From NCBI RefSeq assembly GCF_004027225.2, contig NC_046358.1, positions 1,337,180-1,401,179 of the forward strand: DNA of 64,000 nucleotides, written 5' to 3'. The position numbers and the translations under genes are program-made. Each line of letters begins with the position of its first letter. Within the stretch, counting starts at the first letter, position 1. Shown here one piece after another: positions 1-11,760 of the stretch. The notes under the pieces are model-generated. The model had not been told where the DNA came from. It saw only the letters and a program-made list of their open reading frames with translations, and did no database searches. The stretch comes from Strigops habroptila. Lineage: Eukaryota; Chordata; Aves; Psittaciformes; Psittacidae.

Positions 1-3000
1 TGACGCTCAGGTAGCCGGGCTGCAGCCCCAGCGGGGTGGGTTGGGGGCCCGGCCCCATGCGGAGGTTGGGGCGACCCTGGAGCTCGCCCTGCAGCCGCTG
101 GCGGGGCCTCAGCGAGGCCAAGGGCACTGGTGAGGGCTGGTACTTGCTGGTGGCCATGAGGGGCTGGCTGTAGAGGACGGGGCAGCTGCCGATGGTGGCC
201 GTGCGCTGCAGGAGCCCCGGGCTCAGCTCCACGGCTTTCCTCTTCTGCGGCTTGGCAGGGAGCAGCGGCGCCGGGCTGGGCTCAGCGGCAGCCTGGAGGG
301 GAGCACGGGGTGAGGGACGCAGCCACGAGGCCACAGAGCAGCACCCTCCGTGCCCCCCCCACGTGCCGGTGGCGGCGCTCACCTGGGTGCTGCTGGCAGC
401 AGCCGGGCGCGGGAGAGGCTTCAGAGGAGCATCCTCCTCTGTCCCCGGGGCGGGCGGCTCCTCGCCCCCCTCATCTTCCATCTCCACCTCCTGGATCTCA
501 CCGTCTTCTCCCGGCGGTGGCGGTGGTGGAGGCGGCGGCGGCGGCGAGTCCGGTGGTGGCGGAGGTGGGGGAGGCATTTCCAAAGGCAAAGGAGGTTGGA
601 GGACCGGGACGGAAGACTGAAGCAGAGTCCAAAATGGAGTGAGCGGCATGAGAGACGTAGCAGGGACTTGGCCTGAGAAGGATTCTTTACAAAGGGAGCC
701 TGAAGAATACACATTGACACGGGCTTGAAAACCCACGCTACGGACCGGGCTGCCTGCTCCTGCCTCCCTGCCAGGCCCTGCAGGCAGAGCTCATGCCACG
801 GGCCCAGCATCGCCGTCCCCGGCACCGCTGCCATGCCTAAATCCAATGGGACAACTTGGATGCTTTGCTGAAGCCACCACGAGGTGGCCCAAGGAGGGAT
901 CCCAATCGCTCTAGTGCTCGCCGCGGCCTCACGACACCCCACTCCGGGGCTAAGACCCCCCCCAAAGCACCAGGACCCCCCCTCGCCCCGGCCGTACCTG
1001 CGGCGCGCTCGGCGGCATCCTCGGCGCGCTCCCCTTTGTCCTTTGGAGGTGGTTTAGGAGGACTGCTGTTGGCTTTCCCGTCGGACGTCCGCTGGCCTTC
1101 CTCTTCGTCCTCCCCGTCGGGGAATTCCCATTGGGACTCTCCTGAGCGCTCGTTAACATAGAAATAGCGTCTATGCTCCCTAAATCACAAGAAACAGAAG
1201 GAAGCTTTTAGATTCCCTTCCCCGCCACCGACACTCCGAGGCGGGCCTGCCCGCGACAGCCGCGCGCTCTCGCAGGGATTAGCCCCCTTGTGTTTGCAGC
1301 AGGGCTGCCACCTTTCCCAAAACCACTTTGAGAGGACAAGAGGTAGGAGAGACCCGGAGGCGGTTGCGCTCAGAGCTATTTGCTGGCTGCCTGAAGGTCG
1401 CCCCTGAACCCCCCCCCCTTCTCCCCGCTGCGAGGGAAGGGAAGGGCTGCGAGGAGCAGCAGAGCGACGTCTCGCCAGCACCGGGGGCTTTCAAGCACTG
1501 CCCCTCGGCTGGAAGTCGCCCTCCGAGAAGAAGCACCGGGAAGAGGCACGGGGGGAACAGCCCCAATGGAGAGAAGAGGCTGCCCCCCACTACCCCGGGG
1601 TGCACGGAGGAGGCGGCTTTATAGGATAACTCTTGGGTGTCAAACCAACACAGTGAATGCTAGAGAGAGGGAGCGGATCTGGGAGCTGAAAAACAAAAGA
1701 GCAAAGATTTCAAAACAAAGGAAAACAATTCCATCCAGAAAGCCAAATAAGACAAAGAAATGTTTGGGTCTGACCTGCTGGCAGGAGACAGAAATCTTGT
1801 TCTTCGTTCCGGCGAGGAGGTGAAGTTTGTCCTTGGGTAGAGCTGTTGGTCAGAAGAGGTGATCCAGAGATCCTGCAAAGTTCACAGAGCTCTCGCATGC
1901 GCGACCCCCCAGGCCCGCCCTCCAACAGCGCCTTCCACTCGGGAGAGTGACCACCAGCTCTGTCCGATCAGGGAGAAGCAGCTCCGTCTCTGAGCACTCC
2001 GCTTTGGATCCTCCAACTTGGGTGCTTGGCTCCAACAGCACACCGTGGGGAGTGCCGGGAGGTGTTGCTCTGCCTGCCCAGCACTGCTAACACTGAAGCT
2101 GCTCTCAAGTGTCCGAGAGGGACGGCGCCAACGTCGTCGGGTGGTGATGGTCACAAATCATGTCTGAGATGTCAGAGATGAAAGGTGAGAAAGGGAGGAG
2201 AGCTCGTACCTGTCCCAGTGGCAGGACCAGCCTTTAGGGGTGGCGTTTATTTCGTATTGTTTTAGCTGTTCGGCTGCGTCTTGGAGTTTGCGTTTGAGGT
2301 AGTTTCCATTGAGAGCACCTTCTCGCCAGTCTGCAATGCGGGTCTAGAGGGCAAGAACCGGGGGGGGGGAAGCTGTTGGAGGGAGGCTGCGAACGGCCCC
2401 CGGGGACACGGGACTTGAGGTTCGGGAGGCTCCCTTACGGGGTGGCCAGGAGGAAGCCACTGCCTCCGCGCAAAGCCATGCTCTTCCCCCCCCGTGGAGG
2501 GAGGGAAGGAAGGAAGGAAGGAAAGGAAGGAAGGAAGGAAGGTGGGCACACGGCGTGGTGCCGCCCCCAGGATCACCGGGCAGGATTTGATCCGCTTCGG
2601 AACGGAAGGCCGGAGCGAGTGAGGGGCCAAGGCTTGGTTACCTCTGTCTGCAACAGCAACATGTGGAAGTTGGAGATAGATTGTCTGTTGATGCCCAGGA
2701 ACTCCAATTTATTAGTCAGAGTGTTTGCCAGCTCTCCGATCTGAAACTGCCGGGGAGAAAGGGGACAGAGTCAAGAGCCGCCCCCCGGCAGCAGCACCGG
2801 GCGCCCGCGGCCCCGCGGCTCGCTCCAGGCCATCCCGGCAAACAGGATTTGGGAAGCCCGTGCTGGGGCTGGGAGGTGCCGCCCGCAATGGGGGTCCCTG
2901 TCAGCCCAGCCTGTAAAGCCCCGCTCCCTCCTGCGATGGGGTCGCTGTGGGGCAGCAGGATGGGAGCTCCGCGGTAGCTGAGGGAGGTGCTGGGGAATCC

Positions 3001-6000
3001 CGGCTTCTCCGTGTGGGTCTCGTCCCAAAGGAGGGGAATAGGCTCAGCTGGCTCTGGAGTTACACTGGGAAGCGCTACATCTACTCCTCCAACTGCTTCC
3101 CAAAGGAAACGGGCTGGGATATCATTTCAGGATTCACTCCTGAGCAGAGGTAGGACCTACGTTAAAGCCTGAGGCCCACGGTGACAACCACCACTCAACC
3201 GCAGCATCCAGCGGGAGTGAAATCCCAACGTGGGCTCCGCACAGGGACAGGGGGATCCCCACATCCAGCCCCCAGCTGAGGGGAGGCATGAAAGCGGCTA
3301 CGGCCCAGGAATGGGGACACCAGGAAGGGGCATCCCAATGGGAGCGCTCTAAATGTTGTGTTTTCCCTTCGCTCTTCAGCGGAGGCTGAAGGAGGTGCCC
3401 GAGGCAGGGAAATGAATTCATTCCCGTGGTAACTATGGAGAAGCCAGGGAAGCTCCCAGAGCTCCAGGGCAGGCGGCAGAGGAGGCCCTGGTGGATCCCT
3501 GCAAACCAGAGCTGCCAGAAGAGAGATTACCCCAAAGTGGTGAAGCCAATGGATGACCCGAGGAGACGGCATACCTCCACTGGCTCCAAAGGGATCCTGC
3601 GTGGGGAAGTGCCACACTGCACTGTCCATCCCAGAGCACTGGGATGGCTCGAAAGGCTCCAGGGCCACTCCTGGCCCTGCTGGGGGCGTTTTTACCTTGT
3701 TTTACTTAAAATTCAGTTAAAAACATCCTCAAGCCTCATGTGGATGCTGCTGTGCTGGGGGAGGGCCAGTGGTGTGGGGCAGGAACATCACATCTCAGCT
3801 CTCCTGGAGTTATTTTATAGGAGAGATGCAGCTCCAGTGCCTAAAGGGGATCCAGGAAGCCTGGAGAGGGGCTTTGGACAAGGGCCTGTAGGGACAGGCC
3901 AAGGGGAATGGCTTTAACCTGCCAGAGGGGAGATTGAGATGAGCTCTGAGGCAGAAGCTCTTCCCTGTGAGGGTGCTGAGGCGCTGGCACAGGGTGCCCA
4001 GAGAAGCTGTGGCTGCCCCATCCCTGGCAGTGTTCAAGGCCAGGCTGGACACAGGGGCTTGGAGCAACCTGCTCTAGTGGAAGGTGTCCCTGCCTGTGGT
4101 TGGAGCTGGAGGAGCTTTAAGCTCCCTTCATCCCAACCCATTCCATGGTTCTATGATTCTGCCGGGCAGCCCTTCCCTTCCACACTGGGAAAATAACGAA
4201 GTGGCAGGACGTGAGGGCAGGGAGCAGGTTGGCTTTTGATTTCCCATCAATAAACCACCCAGCACAGGCTGGTGCCAACGTTTGCTACCAAAAGGACAAT
4301 CAGAAACCAAACTGAATGTCACAGGTAAGGAGTGAGCAGGGAATTGAAGGGACAAAGATGTCCCTGACAGCTCTGGGTGCCCTTCACCCCAAGCCTGCAG
4401 CTCCTGTGTCCCCGTCACGGCTCAGGGCATCGCTCGGCCACGGCCACACGGAGCAAAGCAAGGCTGGGCAGTGAAACCAGCAGCTGATGCTGCACAAATG
4501 CCCAGTTTGGAGCTAACAACAACTTCCACAAGTGCCCCTGGGAGAAAGGGAAGAGCGACAGGTACCAGCAGCCTCCAGAAACAGAGAGATTACGGACGAG
4601 GAGTCTTCAGCCTGGGAACGGGACGTGCCACCGGACTGTAACATGGTTATTGGTGAAAAGAGAGTCAAGACAAACACGTCCCCTCTGCCACAAGACCCAG
4701 GGCTCAGGCTTTGTACCCCCCACACAACCCCCTTTTCTTCCATGTCATGGGTTTTTCCAAGCCTTTGCTGCTGGCTCCTGCCAGGATACCGGGCTCAGGG
4801 ATGAGAGCCCAGCGCTGCGCTCCCGGCAGGATCTAACCCTGGGATCTGAGGTTTAGGGATACAAGCGCCATCCCGCTGGCAGCTGGGACAAAGCCACCAC
4901 CCAAAGCTCGAGTGTCCCCGTGGCTGGTGGCCTCCCCTGGGCAGAGGCAGCCAAAGGAGCCAGCACGTCCCTCCACGCTGCTGGTGACACGGACCTCGCC
5001 GACACGCACCTCCCTGCGTCCATACCTTTAGGTCTTGCTCCTCCTCTTCTATTTTGGGTGCCCCCTGCGTTTTGGCTTTCTCCTGGGGCTCCTCAGACTC
5101 CGGTTCTTTGTCTGAAATGGCATCAGTTGTTTCCATGCTCGCTGCTGCAGGAGAAGGAAGGAGAGGTCAGCTCTTCCCCCGGCACCACCAGTATATGGCC
5201 AGGCCAGGGAGCAGGAGAGGGCAGGGAAGGAGCTGGAGCCTCTTCCCTACAGGAGCCAAAGCCTGGAATTACAACGGAGCGAGGGTCACTGCCTCTGGGG
5301 TTTGGGGGGTGTGGGGGGGTCCTTCCAGGAGGACAGCACCAGGGTAGGGAGGAGGAAGAGCCTGGAGTTCAAGGAAGCACGAAGGGAGCTGCTCACCAGG
5401 CGACCACGGGGGCTCAATCAAGAGGAATTATCAGGTATTAAGTAAGTTTATAACTATCGAAGCTCCCCCAAAGTTGGCCCAACATCAGGTTTTGCCTCTG
5501 CTGCAGCGCTGCACAGTTGTGACCAATTCACTGCCCAAGCGACAGATTCCAGGAGGGAAGTTTGTGAGGGATTCCTAACGCCCTTGTGGCTAAACCCCCA
5601 AATTCCCAGTGTATCCTGGTGCTCAAAGAGCAGAGAGGTCCCTCAGTGCCCCACGGCAGCAGCTGCCCAGCTTTAAATGGATTAATTTGGGGTAACAGCT
5701 CCCTGTTCCCCTGTTGAGTGGGAAACCAGCTGCAGGGATGTGCTGCACGAAGCACAGGGAATGCCATCCCATGAAAACACCCCTTGGAGCTGACTTCATG
5801 CCATGCCTGCGCCCGGATCACACCTTAGCCCGAAGCAGACACTCCTTAGGGCCACACCAGCCCCAGTGTGGGGCAGGCACCAACTCCCTCTTCAGCAGGA
5901 AGTGCTCAGGGCACTTGTGTAGGAGCTTGTCCTGGCAACAGGAGTTGTCTCCCTCCCTCCAGCTGTGCCGTGGGGCAGGGAGCTGGACCAAAGCCTTGTG

Positions 6001-9000
6001 CTGGGGAGGGAGCAGCACATGTGGGAGCTGGGGGGCTGCCAGGCACAGGCTGCTCCCTCCAGTGCTGCAGCCAGTGTGTCCTGGGGAGGGCTGGAACAGG
6101 CAGAGAAGGACAGGCAGAGCAGGGTGGGATATGATTTCCTTTCCCTAAGGCAAGAAATGTACACGATGCTCCCACTGAACTGGGACTTAACACGCCTTTG
6201 ATGACAGCCTGAAAGAGCAAGGGCCAGCAGAGCACCAACAGGAGCACGAGGGGTGGTTGCTCCCCATGAGGAGAAGAGCTGGAGCAGCTCTGGGGAACAC
6301 CTCAACTGCCTCCAGTTTGGTGACTGTTACCAGGCAGCTCCAGAACGGAACGTGAAAGAGGAAGGTGACACTTTCCTCACAGAACAGAGTCTGGATTTAC
6401 AGCGGCAGGAGGAAGGCTGCAAAGTGGCCGCTGTCACACCTCTGTGTTCCTCCTCCTGACCCTGGACACCTCGGAGCAGCTCCAGTGCCTAAAGGGGCTC
6501 CAGGAAACCTGGAGAGGGGCTTTGGACAAGGGCCTGTAGGGACAAGCCAAGGGGAATGGCTTTAACCTGCCAGAGGGGAGATTGAGATGAGCTCTGAGGC
6601 AGAAGCTCTTCCCTGTGAGGGTGCTGAGGCGCTGGCACAGGGTGCCCAGAGAAGCTGTGGCTGCCCCATCCCTGGCAGTGTTCAAGGCCAGGTTGGACAC
6701 AGGGGCTTGGAGCAACCTGCTCTAGTGGAAGGTGTCCCTGCCCGGGGCCGGGGGTTGGAACTGGAGGAGCTTTAAGGTCCCTCCCAACACAAACCACCAA
6801 GTGATTCTGTGATAAAGCACCAAGTACGGACACTCTCCTATTTATTCTCCTGACAGAAGGTCTAGATTTGGGCACTCTCCCGCCTGTGCTCTTCAACTGG
6901 GCTGAAGGACAGAACCTGGCAGTGCCCATCCCAGCTCCTCCATGTGCCACAGGGGCTCCAGGACCCATCCAACCCCGCTCCTTCCCAAGGGAGCCTTTCC
7001 CATTACCTGCTTCTCCCGGTTCCGGGCTTTCCCGGCCCGTTTTGCTGGAGCCTCGACTGGCAGATTCGGGGCTGGCAGCTCCCACAAAGAGCTTCCATTT
7101 GCCCCGTTTGGAAGCCAACCTCCGGGCTGGATCCTGCGAGGCTGACTGGCTGCCATCGGAGAGCGGGCTGGAGCCGGACACGCTGCCATCGCCTTCCTCC
7201 AGGGCACGGAGCTCCGCCTGCGGGACAGCGCAGGGCCGTCAGCCTCCTGCTGCCGAGCAGCCGGGGGAAAAGGCCTCGTCGCCATGACCGAGCCCTTCCT
7301 CCTCACCTTCTTCCTCTCCAGCACCATCTCCAGCTCGAGGGTGTCCTGCTCCTCCTCCTCCTCCTCCGCGCTCTCCCCTGACTGCACCACGCTGCACAGC
7401 TCCTCCTGGAGCGTGTCTTCCAGGGGATCCCTGCTGGGCTCCGGCTCTTCGGGAGCAGCTGGAGCCTCTTCTGCTTTCACCTCCTCTTCCGGAGGTGGCT
7501 CCACTTCCTCCTTGCAGATCACCTTCCTCCTCCAACGCTCCTCTTCCTCCTTCACCACGTCAGGCAGGAGCGGAGCCAGGAGGGCTGCAGCCACCCCCTT
7601 CTTCTCCTCCTCGCTGTTGGAGAGGGCCTGAACACCTTCGTTCACCTCCTGCAGGTCAAACCCCACCGTGAGTTCCAGCACCTCCTGCCCCCCACCACAG
7701 CCCCACAGCCCACAGAGGAAGGAGCCCCATGTTGATGGGGCACCTCTTTGGGCTGCCACCCTGCCCTGAGCAAGCCCAAAGGGGCACCTACAAGCCCCGT
7801 GGCCACCAGAACCTGGTGCTGGTCCCACCTGACTGACCTTCTTCACCTCCCGCTTGGTGATGGGGGTCCCCCGGCCGACCCCCTTCTCCTGGGGGTACAC
7901 TTCAGCTGCTGCCACGAAGCCACCATTGGCGCCTGCCACGGTGCTGCTGAGGAAGAGGAGGGGGTGTGAAGGGCAGAACAGGGACAACATCCCCACACCT
8001 CCCCTTGCAGGGGCTGGGGGGGGTCACCTACCTGTGCTGGTAGTGCTGCAGGCCCTGGACCTGGGTGGCCAGGTACTGGGGCAGCTCCCAGGTCACCTCG
8101 TTGCTCTGGGTGTTCCAGTAGTAGTAGCAGCCGGTGTTCTCATCCCACACCTCCTGCCAGTCACCCATCTCCAGCTCCCCCACTGCCAGGGACAAGGGAC
8201 AAGGACAGGCCGTGACCCACAGCACAGCACTGACCCCAGGGGGTGATCCTGCCCCTCTGCTCTGCAAGACCCCAACTTGCAGCACTGGGTGCAGCGCTGG
8301 TGTCCCCGATATAAAGGAGGACATGGAGCTGTTGGAGCAAGGCCAGAGGAGGCCACGAGGATGCTCAGGGGCTGGAGCAGCTCCTGTATGGAGCCAGGCT
8401 GAGAACATTGGGGCTGTTCAGCCTGGAGAAGAGAAGCTGCGTGGAGACCTCAGAGCAGCTTCCAGTGTCTGAAGGGGGCTACAAGGGTGCTGGAGAGGGA
8501 CCTTCATCAGGGACTGGAGCGATAGGACAAGGGGTGATGGGTTCAAACTGAAACAGGGGAAGTTCAGGTTGGATATAAGGGAGAAGCTCTTCCCTGTGAG
8601 GGTGCTGAGGTGCTGGCACAGGGTCCCCAGAGAAGCTGTGGCTGCCCCATCCCTGACAGTGTTCGAGGCCAGGTTGGACACAGGGGCTTGGAGCAACCTG
8701 CTCTAGTGGAAGGTGTCCCTGCCTGTGGCAGGGGGTTGGAACTGGATGAGCTTCAAGCTCCCTTCATCCCAAACCATTCCCTGGTTCTATGTTTCTATTG
8801 TCACCCTCCCTTTCCCCAGTGACACCCAGTTGCCCCCCAGCAGAGCCAGGCTCCCCGGGGACGGACGAGGGCCTCACCTCCAGCCAGGGAGCACTGGGTA
8901 TCATACTGCCACTCCTGGGCGGGCGCGGGCTCAGCACCATTGGCCGTGCCCGAGGCTTGTCCCGAGCCTGGTTCCTTCGGCTCCGGGCGGGGAGGTGTGG

Positions 9001-11622
9001 GGGGACGCACGGAGGAGGACGAGGAGGAGGAGGCTGAGGCTGCTGCGGGCTCTGTGGGCTGCGGGGGGGCCGTGATGGCATCGATCTCCTGTGGGGACAC
9101 AACGGCACGATGTCAGCTTCGGCTCCCGAAGGAGGTGAAGGTGGAGGCGAAGCTAAGCTCAACATCCCGGACCATGGAATTCCCGCCCGGAGCTGCACTC
9201 ACCGCCAGGAAGTTGGCCAAGGTGCTGTCGATATCTGAGGAGTTATTGCCGTTGGCATCCACGGAACGGGAAGACTTCTCCGGGGTCTCCCCCTCCTCAT
9301 CGTCACTGTCTGCGTAGGCACCGAGCAGGCACAGACCTCCTGGGAAGGCAGAGGGAGGGATCCTCAGCGGTGCCTCCGCATTGAAGCATCCATAGGGATA
9401 TCTCCCCATGCCCAAAATCCAGAGGGAACAGCTCCCAGCCACACCGGGAATGGGAAATACCCTCCCCCTGGGGGTGAAAAACCCAACAAGGGAAGAAAAC
9501 TGAGAGGAAAAAAGGATTTCCCAAGCCCAAGGAAAAATAAAAGGACTGGGGGGGGAGTATCACATCCTGCCTGAAAACACAGAGGGGGAATCACTGCTCC
9601 CAAAACACCGGTATTTTAAGTTGATATCGAGTTTATGAGGATGCTGGAGAGGGGCTTTGGACAAGGGCCTGTAGGGACAGGCCAAGGGGAATGGCTTTAA
9701 CCTGCCAGAGGGGAGATTGAGATGAGCTCTGAGGCAGAAGCTCTTCCCTGTGAGGGTGCTGAGGCGCTGGCACAGGGTGCCCAGAGAAGCTGTGGCTGCC
9801 CCATCCCTGGCAGTGTTCAAGGCCAGGTTGGACACAGGGGCTTGGAGCAACCTGCTCTAGTGGAAGGTGTCCCTGCCCGTGGCAGGGGCTGGAGCTGGAG
9901 GAGCTTTAAGCTCCCTTCATCCCAAACCAGGCTGGGATTGTGTGATTTAAGAGTTAACTGTAGATAACAATAGGAATAGGGGAGGGAAAAGGAATCACTT
10001 CTTACTCCCAGCAGAAAAAATAACACACTGGCTGGAAAAATATCCCCTATCTGTATTTTTAAGGGAAAAAATTATCTTCCCCATCACGAATAACTTAAAG
10101 GGGGGATTTAACATCGCACCATCCCTTTAAAAAGCAGGGAAGTGGTGGTAAAACCTCTGTTTCCCCCCCAAAAAATAGGCGGGATCAGTCTGTAACACCC
10201 GGGATGGAAAGGATTTAAATAGGATCATCATCCTAAACTCCTAATACATGGGATCCATTCCAAACCCATAATAGATGGAAGAATGGGAGAAGGAGTGATC
10301 CCCCTGGAAACAGAACCCCAAAGCAATTAAAATGATCCCATCCTAATAATAACCCTATTTAGGAAGGGGTTAATTCACCCCCTTATAAAATAAAAGGGGA
10401 ACAACCCCCCCATAGCAAATAAACACCCTAAACCACACAAACCCAAGCCAACCCCCCCCATTTATACTGAAAACGACCCAATTCCCCCCCCAAATCCCCC
10501 ATTTACAGTGCAAACAACCCACTTCCCCCCCCAAACCCCCCGTTTATACTAAAAACGACCCAATTCCCCCCCCAACCCCCCCGTTTATACTAAAAACGAC
10601 CCAATTCCCCCCCACCAAACCCCCCATTTATACTGAAAACGACCCAATTCCCCCCCCACACCCCCTATTTATGCTGAAAACGACCCAATTCCTACCCCAA
10701 ACCCCCCATTTATACTGAAAACGACCCAATTCCCCCCCCAAACCCCCCACTTATACTGAAAACGACCCAATTCCTCCCCCAAACCCCCCACTTATACTGA
10801 AAACGACTCAACTCCCCCCCCAGACATACTGAAAACGACCCTATTCCCCCCCCAGACCCCCCATTTATACTGAAAACGACTCAATTCCCCCCCAAACATA
10901 CTGAAAACGACCCAATTCCTCCCCCAAACCCCCCATTTATACCAAAACCGACCCAATTCCCCCACCAAACATACTGAAAACGACCCAATTCCCCCCCAAA
11001 CCCCCCAGTTATACTGAAAACAACCCATTCCCCCCCCAAACCTCCCAATTACACTGCAAACAACCCATTCCCCCCCCAAACCCCCCCTTTATAACAACAA
11101 AACCCCCTCTTTTCACCCAACAAAGCCAGCGGGGACTGCCCTAACCCTAAAAACAAGGTAAAACCTCTCTTTAAACGCCTTTTTGGGGGGGGTTTTGCCT
11201 TGTTTCTCGTCATATCGAACATACCTGTGGGCTTAACGGCGGCGGGAGCGGGGGGCGGAGGGTTGCGGGGGGGGTCGGTCACTTCGGGTTCGTCTATAAC
11301 GGGGGTAAAAGGGGTTAAACGGGGATAAAGGGGCCGGGGGAGGCGGCGGGAAGGGGGGGAACGCGGGGCTCGGCCCCGCGTTCCCCCCCTTCCCGTCGCC
11401 TCCCCCGGCCATAGGCCGCGCTGAGGCCTGGATAGGCCGCGGTAACAAAGCGCCCCCCCCCCTTCTCCATTAACACCCCCCTCCGTTACCCGGTTCGGAA
11501 CCCGAGTCGGGTCCTTCAGCCGTTGCTGCCGCAGCAGCCGCCGCCTCGTCGCGGCGAGGCCCCGGCGGGGAGAGCTGCAGGATGGGCCGGCGGCACGGAG
11601 CCGAGCGGGACTTCTTCCCCAT
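1..11622 (-). CDS. FNBP4: Formin-binding protein 4, 14 exons, 3' end off window
   Basis: Nuclear WW-domain protein that binds proline-rich formin regions. Exons in transcript order: 11490-11622, 11225-11293, 9203-9339, 8878-9088, 8032-8182, 7838-7946, 7307-7648, 7007-7217, 5026-5144, 2642-2746, 2210-2343, 998-1179, 383-699, 1-292 (cut by the window edge). All junctions are GT-AG, phases are continuous, and 837 codons are visible against about 1,017 in human. The start MGKKSR lies in a CpG-rich first exon. WW1 is around residues 188-222 (GDWQEVWDENTGCYYYWN). WW2 is split over the exons at 2210-2343 and 998-1179 (GWSCHWDREHRRYFYVNE). Acidic and Lys/Glu-rich stretches lie between them. A polyproline tract (PPPPPPPPDSPPPPP) and an acidic EIQEVEMEDEG segment follow in 383-699. 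The next gene upstream on this strand is NUP160, as in human. Identity is very likely; the C-terminal exons are not in the window. Confidence 0.95.
1180..2209. other. FNBP4 intron between exons 11 and 12
   Basis: Intron of the minus-strand gene with GT and AG ends consistent with its neighbours. I see no recognisable repeat or extra exon. Open frames here show no family resemblance. Confidence 0.6.
2500..2545. repeat. (GGAA)n microsatellite in FNBP4 intron
   Basis: Purine-only run built from GGAAGGAAGGAAGG units with one AAAGG interruption, in the intron between the exons at 2210-2343 and 2642-2746. Simple repeat with no coding role. Confidence 0.9.
3829..4160 (+). mobile_element. CR1 LINE 3' fragment
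   Basis: Begins CAGCTCCAGTGCCTAAAGGG and ends with the CR1 tail TTCTATGATTCT. It lies in the FNBP4 intron 2747-5025, antisense to the gene, and is 5' truncated as is usual for CR1. The rest of this intron shows nothing recognisable. Confidence 0.93.
5141..5146 (-). promoter_or_regulatory. NAGNAG tandem splice acceptor of FNBP4 exon 9
   Basis: On the gene strand the intron ends CTGCAGCAG directly before GCGAGC or CGAGC. Both AG dinucleotides give a valid in-frame acceptor (exon start 5144 or 5141), so the product should vary by a single alanine or its absence next to the AASMETT segment. Confidence 0.5.
6474..6812 (+). mobile_element. CR1 LINE 3' fragment
   Basis: Same 3' CR1 body as at 3829-4160, ending GTGATTCTGTGAT. 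It lies in the FNBP4 intron 5145-7006, antisense to the gene. Confidence 0.93.
8241..8800 (+). mobile_element. CR1 LINE 3' fragment (longer)
   Basis: Starts further upstream (GATCCTGCCCCTCTGC) and runs through GGACATGGAGCTGTTGGAGC and GCCTGGAGAAGAGAAG to the tail TTCTATGTTTCTATTG. It includes the variant GATGGGTTCAAACTGAAACA block that several copies lack, so it belongs to a sister CR1 subfamily. It sits in the FNBP4 intron between exons 4 and 5. Confidence 0.9.
9641..9948 (+). mobile_element. CR1 LINE 3' fragment
   Basis: CR1 3' body starting at ATGCTGGAGAGGGGCTTTGG and ending GATTGTGTGATT, in FNBP4 intron 2, antisense to the gene. Confidence 0.9.
10440..11105. repeat. Minisatellite, ~40-46 bp unit, FNBP4 intron 2
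   Basis: About fourteen imperfect copies of a unit containing TTTATACTGAAAACGACCCA followed by a long C run. The gene (minus) strand carries runs of 7-9 G per unit. It lies in the first-half intron (9340-11224), about 120 bp below the exon 2 donor. The stretch 9949-10440 before it is A/C-rich and otherwise featureless. Confidence 0.9.
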
Positions 11623-11760
11623 GGCGGCGGCGGGAGCGGGAGCGGCGCCTCAGGGAAGGAGGGAGGCAGGGAGGCGCGGTGACGTCAAGGGGAGGCGGAG
11701 TGACGTCAAGGGGAGGGGCTTCGGGGAGCTCCGCCCACCACTGATGGGGCTATAGGGGCA
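11623..11760 (-). promoter_or_regulatory. FNBP4 CpG-rich promoter with duplicated CRE/ATF sites
   Basis: GC-rich, CpG-rich sequence directly upstream of the FNBP4 start codon at 11622. The palindrome TGACGTCA, the CREB/ATF consensus, occurs twice, at 11680-11687 and 11701-11708. The repeat is 21 bp including the flanking AAGGGGAGG, so the site seems to have arisen by a small tandem duplication. The transcription start cannot be fixed from sequence alone. Confidence 0.6.
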
